A stretch of DNA of 64,000 nucleotides. It comes from CAYPTY01 sp964413935. GTDB lineage: Bacteria > Bacteroidota > Rhodothermia > Balneolales > Balneolaceae. A model generated the notes under the pieces. That model did not search any database, was not told the origin of the DNA, and saw nothing but the letters and a program-made list of their open reading frames with translations. The position numbers and the translations under genes are program-made. The DNA lies in contig CAYPTY010000012.1 in assembly GCA_964413935.1 (NCBI GenBank), positions 38,680 to 102,679 on the forward strand, written 5' to 3'. Numbering within the stretch: the first letter of the stretch is position 1; each line of letters begins with the position of its first letter. This document shows positions 35,176-43,812 of this stretch, in pieces.

Positions 35176-37611
35176 TCAGTTGACCTTACCCACATTGATA
35201 TTGATCCGGACCGATGCCGGAGGTTGCATTTTTTCATAATGGGAAAATAGGGTATCAAAAAGGTGTTCAATAAATTTTGCTCCCTTTTCCGATTCCAGTT
35301 TCAGGCTGCTTTCCCAATAGTAATTTCCGTTCAGGAAATGCAATGCAGCCGGAGAGGGACCCAGAACCAGGCTTTCATCCATGGCCTTGCGCATCAGATC
35401 GGTGAAGAGGAAGGCCGCTCTTTTCACCTCCCCGTCTTTTCTGCCTTTGAATGTAATTCCGATCAGTCTTGAATAAGGAGGATAATGCAGGCTTTCACGA
35501 AATTTGAGCTCCTCCTCTGCAAAGCTGCTGTAATCGTGGGTTTTGATATACCGGAAGGATGGGTGGTCGGCCTGCCGGGTCTGAATAAAGACAGCGCCTT
35601 TTTTGGTGCTGCGTCCTGCCCGGCCAGAAACCTGATTCAGCATCTGGAAAGAACGCTCCTCTGACTGAAAAGATGGGAAAGCCAGTTCAGTATCGGCATC
35701 AATCACCCCAACAACGGTCACATTGGGGAAATCCAGGCCTTTGGTTACCAGCTGAGTACCCAGCAGGATATCGGCCTCCTGCCTCTCGAAAGCACGAATA
35801 ATGTTGGAATGCCCGTCCTTGCCACTGGTGGTATCACGGTCCATGCGCAGGATTCGAGCACCGGGGAACAAGTGAGCCAGTTCCTCTTCAATCTTCTGGG
35901 TTCCTGTACCCTTAGCCTGCAAATCTTCGGATCCGCATTCCTCACAGATGGTATCAGCCCGTCTCGAATATCCGCTGTAATGACAGAGCAGCATATTTTT
36001 ATGCTTATGATAAGTGAGGCTGACAGAGGTCTCCGGACTCTGGGGGATGTGGCCACAATTCATGCACTGAAGGTAGCTGGAAAAACCACGCCGGTTCTGC
36101 AGCAGAATTACCTGCTCCTCTCGTTCTAAAGCTTCTTGAATGGCATTGAACAGCGGCACAGCAAGCGGACCTCTCATCGCACTGCGATACTGAGTGAGGT
36201 CCAGAATATTTACCTCGGGGAGAGCAGCCTCAGAATGACGCTGATTCAGCCTCAGATACCTCAGCTTACCGCTTTTGGCCAGTTGCATAGCCTGCATACT
36301 GGGTGTGGCTGAGCCCAGTACAACTGTTGCTCCATATTGGCGGGCACGCATCATGGCCACTTCACGGGCATGATATCGGGGTGCGGGGTCTTCCTGTTTG
36401 TAGGAATGATCATGTTCCTCATCCAGAATGATTACCGCAGGATCCTGAACCGGCATGAAGACTGCAGAACGCGTACCGATTACAATCTTCTTCTCTCCCC
36501 GGTATACCTGCAGCCAGGCTTTTTTGCGTTCGCGATCACTGAGCCGGCTGTGGTAGATGGTGAGTTCATCCCCGAAGATGCGGGAGAAGCGGGAAAGAAA
36601 CTGGGGCGTTAATGCAATTTCGGGTACCAGAACCATAGCCGAATTTCCAGAATCCAAAACCTTTTTCAGCAGGCGGATGTATACCTCCGTCTTTCCCGAA
36701 CCGGTTATACCATGCAGAAGAAAGCTTTGTGCCTGCCCGGAATCAAGACTTTCTGAGATCTGCTTATATGCCTCATACTGTTCTTCATTCAGGCGGTAGG
36801 GCTCGGCAAGCTCTTCCGGAAAACGAAGGAATTCATCCTCCTCTGTTGCCTCGAAGTGGCGGATAAGCCCTGCCTTATCTAATCGGTTTAATTCATGAGC
36901 TTTGAAGTCCAGTTCACCGGTCAGACTATTTTGGGGCTTTGGCAGATCAACTTCCAGCATCCTGAAACCCGCTTCCATCCATTTATAGGTTTGATTCTTT
37001 TCCGCAGTCAGTTCTTTCAGCCGCTGTTCCCCTTCGAGTCTTGATTCGGCCCAGTCCCACATCTTGATTTTTTTTGCACCCACCCTGATTTCCGGCTCTT
37101 CCCGGGTTTCGATCAGGCCTTTCTTTCGCAGGGCGGCCACCGTTTTCCACATAGGAGTATTTTTGAAGCGCCGTTCGAACTCACTCAGCAGGATTTTATT
37201 CTCATCCTCAAACAGATTAAGCAGTTTTTTCTCAGTATCAGTGAGTTTGATATCCTCCACCTGTTTCAGGATATGCACATAAGCTCTGCTTACATAATTC
37301 AGCCCGGATGGCAGTGCGGCCTGAATCACTTCTCCGATGCCGCAGTAGTAAAATTTGCTCATCCATTGAATCAGTTCCATGACTTGCTCATAGATCAGGG
37401 GCTCCTCATCCAGGATCCGGTCAATATTCTTGCATTCAAAATCCGGTTTTTGATCATGCAGTTTTACCACCATACCGATGGATTTCCGCGAGCGGAAAGG
37501 GATCCACACCCGTTTGCCGGGACGGATTTCATCCTGCAGGTTATCCGGAACTTTATAAGTGAACGTATTACGAAGCGGGGTAGAAAGAGCTATTTCGGCG
37601 TAGCGATTCAA
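35176..37611 (-). CDS. priA: Primosomal replication restart helicase PriA
   Basis: An 811-residue PriA, slightly longer than the E. coli protein. It has an N-terminal 3'-DNA-binding region, a helicase core with Walker A GITGSGKTEVYIRLL (about 300) and DEEH (about 393), and the zinc-binding insertion with cysteine pairs CMNCGH, LLCHYSGY and CEECGS. The motif PDVTVVGVIDAD-equivalent is FPNVTVVGVIDADTELA, and QVSGRAGR is motif VI. In the second Cys pair a Tyr-Ser-Gly replaces the usual second Cys, and a second pair elsewhere may compensate. It reloads the replisome at stalled forks. Confidence 0.95.
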   Translation of the reverse strand: MNRYAEIALSTPLRNTFTYKVPDNLQDEIRPGKRVWIPFRSRKSIGMVVKLHDQKPDFECKNIDRILDEEPLIYEQVMELIQWMSKFYYCGIGEVIQAALPSGLNYVSRAYVHILKQVEDIKLTDTEKKLLNLFEDENKILLSEFERRFKNTPMWKTVAALRKKGLIETREEPEIRVGAKKIKMWDWAESRLEGEQRLKELTAEKNQTYKWMEAGFRMLEVDLPKPQNSLTGELDFKAHELNRLDKAGLIRHFEATEEDEFLRFPEELAEPYRLNEEQYEAYKQISESLDSGQAQSFLLHGITGSGKTEVYIRLLKKVLDSGNSAMVLVPEIALTPQFLSRFSRIFGDELTIYHSRLSDRERKKAWLQVYRGEKKIVIGTRSAVFMPVQDPAVIILDEEHDHSYKQEDPAPRYHAREVAMMRARQYGATVVLGSATPSMQAMQLAKSGKLRYLRLNQRHSEAALPEVNILDLTQYRSAMRGPLAVPLFNAIQEALEREEQVILLQNRRGFSSYLQCMNCGHIPQSPETSVSLTYHKHKNMLLCHYSGYSRRADTICEECGSEDLQAKGTGTQKIEEELAHLFPGARILRMDRDTTSGKDGHSNIIRAFERQEADILLGTQLVTKGLDFPNVTVVGVIDADTELAFPSFQSEERSFQMLNQVSGRAGRSTKKGAVFIQTRQADHPSFRYIKTHDYSSFAEEELKFRESLHYPPYSRLIGITFKGRKDGEVKRAAFLFTDLMRKAMDESLVLGPSPAALHFLNGNYYWESSLKLESEKGAKFIEHLFDTLFSHYEKMQPPASVRININVGKVN

Positions 37612-37685
37612 TGAGATATGCTAGGAATTGGTCTGAATCTAAATTATTTGGAAAGGGGATGTCAACATGAAAGCGATTGGGTTTT

Positions 37686-37973
37686 TCAGGATAAAGAATC
37701 CAGAATCGCTTTTGGTTTCTTTTCTGCAATTTTCAGAAGCACCCTTGCCGGGCCTTGAGGTTTTCGCCTTCCCTGTTCCCAGTTTCGCAGTGTACCCACA
37801 CTGATTCCAAGCAAAGAAGAAAATTCCTGCTGAGTCATTCCATACTTTTCACGAATAGCAAGAACATCAGGCTCCTCAATCACTCTGTGGCCGGATGCTT
37901 TAATTAATCCTTTCCGGATGTCTCCGGCCTGCTTTACACTATCGAGCAATTCCTTGAACATTTCATCCTTCAT
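37686..37973 (-). CDS. HTH antitoxin of a HigBA/NadS-type pair
   Basis: A 95-residue XRE-family DNA-binding protein. The helix-turn-helix is at about 40-75 (IREKYGMTQQEFSSLLGISV, then GTLRNWEQGRRKPQGPA). The N-terminal MKDEMFKELLDSVKQAGDI and the 'R.P.GPAR.LL.I' end match antitoxins of the NadS/HigA2 group. Its ATG overlaps the stop of the toxin frame by 4 nt, and the order toxin-antitoxin is the normal one for HigBA. As an antitoxin it would bind the toxin and repress its own promoter upstream of the toxin. Confidence 0.9.
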   Translation of the reverse strand: MKDEMFKELLDSVKQAGDIRKGLIKASGHRVIEEPDVLAIREKYGMTQQEFSSLLGISVGTLRNWEQGRRKPQGPARVLLKIAEKKPKAILDSLS

Positions 37974-38287
37974 TGCAAAAAATCCTCAACCATCTTTTTA
38001 AGTTGTTTTGTCTGCTCTGCTGTTAGATTATCCTGCTTGTTTTTAGGATATGCATATAGCAAAAAGATTTTTTCTTCCGAGGTGAGTATATAATAAATCA
38101 CCCTCATTCCACCACTTTTACCGCGACCTGACCCAGTCCATCTGACCTTCCTGATGCCAGCAGTGCCTTTAATCACTTTTCCGGCTTCAGGCCTGACAGA
38201 TAAATACAATTGAAGCAGATGTTATTCATCATCTGTAATCAGATTTTTGATCAGCTTCGAAAATATGGGCGTTTCAAAATACTCCAT
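37970..38287 (-). pseudogene. RelE/HigB-type toxin interrupted by a TAA codon
   Basis: From the ATG at 38287 the frame reads MEYFETPIFSKLIKNLITDDE, then TAA (38222-38224), then HLLQLYLSVRPEAGKVIKG in the same frame to the stop at 37970. Without the stop it is 105 residues, the normal size of HigB2/RelE-like toxins. The catalytic-region block GIRKVRWTGSGRGKSGGMRV and the YYILTSEEKIFLLYAYPKNK core are intact. In homologues the codon after the acidic pair is usually Tyr, so a single-base change TAT/TAC to TAA is likely. The toxin is probably dead and its antitoxin kept. Confidence 0.85.
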
Positions 38288-38345
38288 CACTTTAGCAATG
38301 GATGAATATAAAGTACGCCATTGACGTATATGATACAACTCATTC

Positions 38346-39887
38346 TCAGATCTGCCACCCCTCTCGGTCCAGGCTGCGGTACTGAATGGCTTCGGCAATA
38401 TGCTCCGGCCGGATTCGCTCCTGTTTTTCAAGATCCGCAATGGTTCGGGATACTTTCAGGATGCGGTCATAAGCTCTTGCCGACAGCCCAAGCCGATTAA
38501 TGGCATTCCTTAATAAATCGGATGACTTATCATCCAGTACACATACTTTTCTAACCATCCTGGCCGACATCTGTGCATTGGAGTAAATGCCATTAAAGGA
38601 CCAGAATCGTGTTTTCTGAATTTCCCGGGCTTCCATCACTCTCTCCAGGATGGCCGCTGAACTTTCCCCTTTTTCTTTGGACGACAGCTCGTCATAACTC
38701 ACCTTATTCACTTCAATATGCAGGTCGATGCGATCCAGCAGTGGTCCGCTGACTTTACCCAGATACCGTTTCATCTGCATCATTGACTGATGACTGGCCT
38801 GATCCGGATCGAACCAGTCGCCCGAAGGAGAAGGATTCATAGATGCCACCAGCATTACGTTGGAGGGATAAGTTACGCTCATCCGCGCCCGTGAAATACT
38901 CACAAATCCATCTTCCAGCGGCTGACGAAGTACCTCCAGAGCCGAGCGTTTGAATTCGGGCAGTTCATCCAGGAACAGCACTCCATTGTGGGCCAGTGAG
39001 ATCTCGCCCGGCATGGGAATGGAGCCGCCTCCCACCAGAGCCACATCGGAAACGGTGTGATGAGGTGACCGGAAGGGCCGCTTGCAGACAAGGGCATTGC
39101 CTTTTTCCAGCAAACCCGCCACCGAGTGGATTTTGGTGGTTTCCAGTGATTCCTCCAGAGAAAGCGGTGGCAGGATGGTGGGAATACGTCGGGCCATCAT
39201 GGTTTTACCGGCACCCGGCGGGCCCACCATGATTACGTTATGTCCACCAGCTGCAGCAATTTCCAGACCGCGTTTCACATTGGCCTGCCCTTTCACATCC
39301 TCAAAATCCAGATGTTTGTAATGCCCGTTCTGCCGGAACAGCTGATGTACATTTCCTTTCACCGGTTTCAGGCTCAGTTGACCCATCAGCCATTTGCGTA
39401 CTTCCTCCAGATGCCCGAATCCGAATACATTCAGCCCTTCCACCACTGATGCCTCAGCCCCATTTTCTTTGGGAAGTAGCAGGTTTTTGAAACCCAGCTT
39501 TTGTGCTTCGACCGCTATAGGCAGCACGCCTTTCACCGGCCGGAGGTTTCCGTCCAGAGCCAGTTCACCCACGATCATGCAGCTTTCCAGCTTCAGGGAT
39601 TGCATGAGGCCGGCCTCCATTAGCAGTCCAACCGCGATGGGCAGGTCAAAAGCGGACCCTTCTTTGGGTACATCAGCGGGAGCCAGATTTACGGTTATGC
39701 GTCCAAGCGGGAAAAAGCCGCAGGTATTCCGGATAGCGGCCTCCACCCTGAAATTGGACTCACTCACCGCCCGATCGGGCAGCCCAACCAGGAAAAACTT
39801 GGGGACTCCGTTATGAAAATTGGTTTCTACATCGATGACTCTGGCATCCACGCCAATGGTGGAAGCCCCATAAACTCTTGCCGGCAT
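38346..39887 (-). CDS. YifB/ComM family Mg-chelatase-like AAA+ ATPase
   Basis: A 513-residue protein. An N-terminal Lon-protease-like domain (ARVYGASTIGVDARVIDVET, then VGLPDRAVSES) precedes an AAA+ core with Walker A GPPGAGKTMMARRIP near residue 220. Walker B GVLFLDELPEF follows, and the C-terminal part has SARAYDRILKVSRTIADL. ComM/YifB proteins are hexameric branch-migration helicases that help integrate incoming DNA in transformable species. In the first domain the serine-lysine dyad of active Lon is not expected to work in this family. The gene is divergent from the DUF4342 gene, with 75 bp between them. Confidence 0.93.
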   Translation of the reverse strand: MPARVYGASTIGVDARVIDVETNFHNGVPKFFLVGLPDRAVSESNFRVEAAIRNTCGFFPLGRITVNLAPADVPKEGSAFDLPIAVGLLMEAGLMQSLKLESCMIVGELALDGNLRPVKGVLPIAVEAQKLGFKNLLLPKENGAEASVVEGLNVFGFGHLEEVRKWLMGQLSLKPVKGNVHQLFRQNGHYKHLDFEDVKGQANVKRGLEIAAAGGHNVIMVGPPGAGKTMMARRIPTILPPLSLEESLETTKIHSVAGLLEKGNALVCKRPFRSPHHTVSDVALVGGGSIPMPGEISLAHNGVLFLDELPEFKRSALEVLRQPLEDGFVSISRARMSVTYPSNVMLVASMNPSPSGDWFDPDQASHQSMMQMKRYLGKVSGPLLDRIDLHIEVNKVSYDELSSKEKGESSAAILERVMEAREIQKTRFWSFNGIYSNAQMSARMVRKVCVLDDKSSDLLRNAINRLGLSARAYDRILKVSRTIADLEKQERIRPEHIAEAIQYRSLDREGWQI

Positions 39888-39962
39888 ATTTTTGAATCTT
39901 TTGAAATATGGTTACCGTACTAAGACCCAAAACACAGAAAGACCTTACAAAACTGGCACATT

Positions 39963-40415
39963 ATGGATAAGGAAAACATGAAATCTAAAGCCGATACCCT
40001 GTTTGAAGAAATCAAAGGCGGGGTGAATGAAGTGATCAGCCGGATTCGCGAGCTTATTAAAGAAGGCAGTGCCCGCAGACTGATTATCAAGAATAAGGAA
40101 GGCGAAACCGTCTTCCAGACCCAGCTAGCTTTCGGAGTTTCCGGAGCAGCTTTAATCTCAGCCATGGCACCGGTTATTTCAGCCATCGGCATGTTCGCCA
40201 TGTTCCTCAACGATTATCAGATCCTGGTTGAGAAAGTAGCTGACGAAGACCACGATGAATATGAAGTGGACGCAGATGTGATTGAGATCATCGATGAAGA
40301 TGAGCAGGACGAGGAAGCCGAAAAGGAAGAAACCAAGGCCGAAGAAAAAGGAGAAGAGCCCAAAGAAGAAAAGACCGTGGGCAAAAAGAAGCCGGATTCG
40401 AAAAAGAAAAAGTAA
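39963..40415 (+). CDS. DUF4342 domain protein with charged tail
   Basis: A 150-residue protein. Residues 1-85 match DUF4342 (KADTLFEEIKGGVNEVISRI, then EGSARRLIIKNKEGETVFQ), and a hydrophobic stretch spans about 57-85 (SGAALISAMAPVISAIGMFA). The last 60 residues are a low-complexity Glu/Lys/Asp tail, first acidic then basic. In homologues DUF4342 is often seen with ubiquitin-associated-like helical N-termini, and the function is unknown. The next gene is a 65-residue membrane protein 22 bp downstream, so they are probably co-transcribed. Confidence 0.82.
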   Translation: MDKENMKSKADTLFEEIKGGVNEVISRIRELIKEGSARRLIIKNKEGETVFQTQLAFGVSGAALISAMAPVISAIGMFAMFLNDYQILVEKVADEDHDEYEVDADVIEIIDEDEQDEEAEKEETKAEEKGEEPKEEKTVGKKKPDSKKKK

Positions 40416-40437
40416 TTTTCATTTAAAGGAGCAGATC

Positions 40438-40635
40438 ATGAAAAAAGAGGTATGGAATCTGAGCGAGAACAAGGTTATGGTTGGCGTGATGACCGGCTTT
40501 GCTTCCCTGCTGGTGCTTTTTAAGCTTTTGGGTTCCTCTTTCAATGAGCTGCTCACCCTTTCCCTCTTTTTTATGGTGATGACCATCATTATTGCTTCTT
40601 TTGTAAATGGAGATCAGGGTAAATCGAAATCCTAA
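40438..40635 (+). CDS. Small two-segment membrane protein
   Basis: A 65-residue protein with hydrophobic segments at about 14-31 and 36-55, no signal peptide, and a GDQGKSKS tail. The start at 40438 is set by a good Shine-Dalgarno AAAGGAG 6 nt upstream; a longer frame through the DUF4342 tail is spurious. I recognise no family. Its place directly behind the DUF4342 gene, in front of a shared terminator, suggests the two work together at the membrane. Confidence 0.78.
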   Translation: MKKEVWNLSENKVMVGVMTGFASLLVLFKLLGSSFNELLTLSLFFMVMTIIIASFVNGDQGKSKS

Positions 40636-40642
40636 CATAAAA

Positions 40643-40680
40643 AAACCCTGATACATCATTTTGCATCAGGGTTTCATTTT
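40643..40680. terminator. Bidirectional rho-independent terminator
   Basis: ACCCTGAT (645-652 of this kilobase) and ATCAGGGT form an 8-bp stem. It is flanked by AAAAAAA on the left and TTTCATTTT on the right, so it can end both the plus-strand DUF4342 unit and the convergent trxB gene. Confidence 0.88.
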
Positions 40681-40694
40681 CCTGGCCGAAGCAA

Positions 40695-41657
40695 TCAGGC
40701 TGTAACTTCTGCTTCCAGCTCCTCTGTCAGATATTTTTCGGCATCCAGAGCGGCTTTACAGCCGGTTCCAGCTGCGGTAACCGCCTGCCTGTAGATTGGA
40801 TCCATAGAATCGCCGCAGGCAAAAACACCCGGCAAATCGGTTCTGGTGCTTTGTCCTTTGGTTTGAATGTATCCAACTTCATCCATTGTGAGCCTGCCTT
40901 TGAAGAGATCGGTATTGGGTTTGTGACCGATGGCGACAAACACCCCTGTCACATCGTCCAGTGTAGTTTCTTCTCCACTTTCGCGGTTTTCAACTACAAC
41001 CCCTTCCACTACCTTATCTCCAAGAACTTCCTTCAACTGGCTGTTCCACATGAATTCAATTTTGTCGTTGGCAAAAGCACGGTGCTGCATGGCTTTAGAG
41101 GCGCGAAGTTCATCCCGCCGGTGAATTACCGTTACCTTTGAGGCGAATTTGGTTAGGAAGAGGGCTTCTTCCATTGCAGTATCACCACCGCCAACGATAA
41201 TCACATGCTGATCGCGAAAGAAAGCACCATCGCATGTTGCACAGGCCGAAACGCCCGCACCACGCAGTCGCTGCTCACTCTCGATGCCCAGCCATTTAGC
41301 TGTAGCTCCGGTGCTTATAATGATGGAGTGGGCAAACACGTGGAGTTCGTCATCCACGGTTATTTTGTAAGGACGTTCATCAAATTCGATGTCGGTTACA
41401 TACCCGTACCGGATGTCGGCGCCGAAACGTGCAGCCTGATTGCGAAAATCTTCCATCATCTTGGGTCCCATTACCCCATCAGGGTAACCTGGAAAGTTCT
41501 CCACATCTGTGGTGGTCATAAGCTGTCCGCCGGGTTCCGGCCCTTCGAAAACCAGCGGAGCGAGGTCGGCGCGTGCCGCATAAAGTGCAGCCGTAAAACC
41601 GGCCGGCCCCGAACCAATGATTACCACTTTAAAGGTTTTTCCTGCTATATCTTTCAT
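40695..41657 (-). CDS. trxB: Thioredoxin-disulfide reductase
   Basis: A 320-residue low-molecular-weight TrxB. The FAD-binding motif is VVIIGSGPAGFTAALYAAR, the redox-active pair is SACATCDGAFF (Cys near residues 139 and 142), the NADPH motif is GGGDTAMEEALFL, and the second FAD site is GVFACGDSMD near the end. It transfers electrons from NADPH to thioredoxin in the cytoplasm. The gene is monocistronic, with a terminator directly downstream. The divergent region upstream has a TACTTTTG box. Confidence 0.96.
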   Translation of the reverse strand: MKDIAGKTFKVVIIGSGPAGFTAALYAARADLAPLVFEGPEPGGQLMTTTDVENFPGYPDGVMGPKMMEDFRNQAARFGADIRYGYVTDIEFDERPYKITVDDELHVFAHSIIISTGATAKWLGIESEQRLRGAGVSACATCDGAFFRDQHVIIVGGGDTAMEEALFLTKFASKVTVIHRRDELRASKAMQHRAFANDKIEFMWNSQLKEVLGDKVVEGVVVENRESGEETTLDDVTGVFVAIGHKPNTDLFKGRLTMDEVGYIQTKGQSTRTDLPGVFACGDSMDPIYRQAVTAAGTGCKAALDAEKYLTEELEAEVTA

Positions 41658-41683
41658 ACTCTATGTGTTTTATTTATTTGAGC

Positions 41684-41691
41684 CAAAAGTA
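41684..41691 (-). promoter_or_regulatory. Possible -7 box (TACTTTTG) of trxB
   Basis: TACTTTTG on the minus strand fits the Bacteroidota-type -7 consensus TAnnTTTG and lies 26 bp before the trxB start. No convincing TTTG -33 element is found at the right distance, so this is a weak call. Confidence 0.3.
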
Positions 41692-41751
41692 CGAAAAACC
41701 CTTCTTTGATATGGTCGTTATTCTCGATCAAGACTATAGCTAAATCCCGGA

Positions 41752-42252
41752 TTAATCCTGAAAGAGGTAATCCTTCCGGCTCTTCATTTCCTGAGATACT
41801 TTGAAAGTACATTCAGGGGTCAGATCTGAGCTGCTCATGCCGGTATCGCTATACGGAGTTTCAAAATCGTCTGCGATGTCGGTAAATCTGAGTGTATCAC
41901 CCTGAACCACAATTCTGGCGGGAACATCTTCAGTTTCATCACTGAAGAAATCCCGGACACGAATGGTATACACATCACCGTCTACAGAAACGATGGTGCC
42001 AATTTCTTCATTAATGTAGCAATCATCTCCCTGATCAAAAGAATCACCAAAATAATCCCAGAAGAAGAGCTTGTCGTCGGTGAAATACACTCCGATTTCA
42101 TCGCCATCATCAAACACTTCCTCTTGCCATACTTTCTGAAAAGACTCGGGGAAAGAACCTCCGGAATCGTCATCGTCGTCATTATTTTTACATGAAAGAC
42201 CGGTAACAATAATCAAACACAGACCCAGGATACATAACTCTCGTAGTTTCAT
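41752..42252 (-). CDS. Hypothetical lipoprotein
   Basis: A 166-residue exported lipoprotein (MKLRELCILGLCLIIVTGLSC, lipobox Cys21), followed by an Asp-rich linker of six acidic residues. The mature part is acidic and rich in short beta-like strands (DGDEIGVYFTDDKLFFWDY, VDGDVYTIRVRDFFSD), consistent with a small beta-barrel or lipocalin-like domain. I recognise no family. It lies alone between trxB and pntAA, both with opposite or unrelated promoters. Confidence 0.8.
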   Translation of the reverse strand: MKLRELCILGLCLIIVTGLSCKNNDDDDDSGGSFPESFQKVWQEEVFDDGDEIGVYFTDDKLFFWDYFGDSFDQGDDCYINEEIGTIVSVDGDVYTIRVRDFFSDETEDVPARIVVQGDTLRFTDIADDFETPYSDTGMSSSDLTPECTFKVSQEMKSRKDYLFQD

Positions 42253-42334
42253 TTTAATACAAATTAATTGGGGTTTTAAATACGGATGGAAATAAAAGTT
42301 ATCTCAACGAAAATACAAAACATAAACTGCTTCC

Positions 42335-42365
42335 TTTTGCCTATTCAGGCTTTTGTTTATGTTTA
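42335..42365 (+). promoter_or_regulatory. Candidate promoter of the transhydrogenase operon
   Basis: TTTTG at 42335-42339 and TATGTTTA at 42358-42365, with an 18-bp spacer, resemble the Bacteroidota pair TTTG and TAnnTTTG. They lie about 30 bp before the start codon of pntAA. This is a motif reading only. Confidence 0.35.
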
Positions 42366-42392
42366 GCAGACACAAATTTTGGAGGAAGTATT

Positions 42393-43520
42393 TTGACAAT
42401 AGGAGTCATCAAAGAAACTGCAGAACTGGAGCGCCGGGTTGCCCTCAGCCCGGAAGTGTCCGGGAAGCTGGTGAAGGCCGGTCATAAGGTGCTGGTAGAA
42501 AAAGATGCCGGGACTGCTTCAAGCTATCCGGATGGGCAATTTGAAGAAGCAGGAGCGATTGTAATTCCCGACCGACTGACTATTTTGAAAGAATCGGATA
42601 TCCTAACGGCGGTACAATGTCCGGGTAATGCGGATCTTGATCAGATCCCTGCTGGCAGCATCCTGATTTCCTTCATCTGGGCTTTACAGAACCCGGAGCT
42701 TGTTTCCCTATTTCAGGAGAAAAAAATTACTGCACTGGGGATGGATGCTATTCCCCGGATTTCCCGGGCACAAAGCATGGATGCCCTTTCATCCATGAGT
42801 AATATTGCAGGTTACAAAGCAGCACTGCTCGCGGCAAATCACCTCGATAAATATATGCCCATGATGATGACTGCAGCGGGTACGATTCCTCCCGCCAAAG
42901 CCCTAATTCTGGGCGCAGGCGTTGCCGGCCTCCAGGCCATCGCCACCTGCAGGCGACTCGGGGCTGTGGTAGAAGCCTTCGATGTGCGGCCGGTTGTTAA
43001 AGAACAGGTGGAAAGCCTGGGTGCTAAGTTTGTGGATGTTCCTCTCGAGGAGGAAGACACCGAAAGCAGTGGCGGGTATGCAAAAGAATTATCCGAAAAG
43101 AACAAAGAAAAGCAGCGGGAGGTTATCCATGAGCATGTGAAGAAATCGGATATGGTGATTACCACCGCCCTTATTCCCGGCCGGCCGGCCCCATTATTGA
43201 TAACCAGGGAAATGGTAGCCGATATGAAACCCGGTTCTGTAATTGTGGATCTGGCAGCGGAGACCGGAGGTAACTGCGAGCTCACCGAAGCCGGTAAAGT
43301 GATCCGGAAACACGATGTTGTCATAGACGGACCACTGAACCTAGCCAGTCGTCTTTCAACTCATGCCAGCCAGCTGTATGCGAAAAACATGCATACTCTG
43401 CTGGATCTTCTGATTAAAGAAGGGGAACTGAATCTTGATTTCGAAGACGAAATTATCAAAGGCACTACCATCACCCACGACGGCGAAATTATAACTCCCA
43501 TGCTAAAGAAGGAGTCCTGA
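42393..43520 (+). CDS. pntAA: NAD(P) transhydrogenase subunit alpha 1
   Basis: A 375-residue NAD(H)-binding subunit (domain I) of the proton-translocating transhydrogenase, related to alanine dehydrogenase. It starts at a TTG preceded by a strong GGAGGAAG at proper spacing; no nearer ATG exists. Key parts are GVIKETAELERRVALSPE at the start, ALILGAGVAGLQAIATCRRL as the dinucleotide fold near 170-190, and the NAD-site DVRPVVKEQVESLGAKF. The alpha chain is split in two genes, as in Rhodospirillum and many marine bacteria. The next gene begins 1 bp after its stop. Confidence 0.94.
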   Translation: MTIGVIKETAELERRVALSPEVSGKLVKAGHKVLVEKDAGTASSYPDGQFEEAGAIVIPDRLTILKESDILTAVQCPGNADLDQIPAGSILISFIWALQNPELVSLFQEKKITALGMDAIPRISRAQSMDALSSMSNIAGYKAALLAANHLDKYMPMMMTAAGTIPPAKALILGAGVAGLQAIATCRRLGAVVEAFDVRPVVKEQVESLGAKFVDVPLEEEDTESSGGYAKELSEKNKEKQREVIHEHVKKSDMVITTALIPGRPAPLLITREMVADMKPGSVIVDLAAETGGNCELTEAGKVIRKHDVVIDGPLNLASRLSTHASQLYAKNMHTLLDLLIKEGELNLDFEDEIIKGTTITHDGEIITPMLKKES

Positions 43521-43521
43521 T

Positions 43522-43812
43522 ATGTCTGCACTAATTTTTTCACTTTTCATTTTTGTACTGGCCTGTTTTATCGGCTTTGAACTCATTTCCAAGGTGCCTC
43601 CAACCCTGCATACACCACTTATGAGTGGTGCCAACGCAATATCCGGTATTACCATTGTTGGTGCACTGGTGGTGGCCGGCAGCGTGGGCGGACAAATGGG
43701 ACAAATACTCGGGCTTATCGCCATCATTTTTGCGACCATCAACGTGGTGGGCGGGTTTATGGTAACCGATCGCATGCTGGAGATGTTCAAGAAGAAGGAG
43801 GATGACCAATGA
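43522..43812 (+). CDS. pntAB: NAD(P) transhydrogenase subunit alpha 2
   Basis: A 96-residue membrane subunit (first part of domain II) with three hydrophobic segments. It contains KVPPTLHTPLMSGANAISGI, the signature region in the proton channel. Its stop overlaps the ATG of pntB by 4 nt. With pntAA and pntB it makes the enzyme that uses the proton gradient to form NADPH from NADP+ and NADH. Confidence 0.95.
   Translation: MSALIFSLFIFVLACFIGFELISKVPPTLHTPLMSGANAISGITIVGALVVAGSVGGQMGQILGLIAIIFATINVVGGFMVTDRMLEMFKKKEDDQ

Noticed and set aside
37970..38209. A short toxin gene starting at TTG 38209.
   Set aside because: The same frame continues upstream to an ATG at 38287 with typical toxin N-terminus, interrupted by one TAA. 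The short form lacks the first part of the fold.
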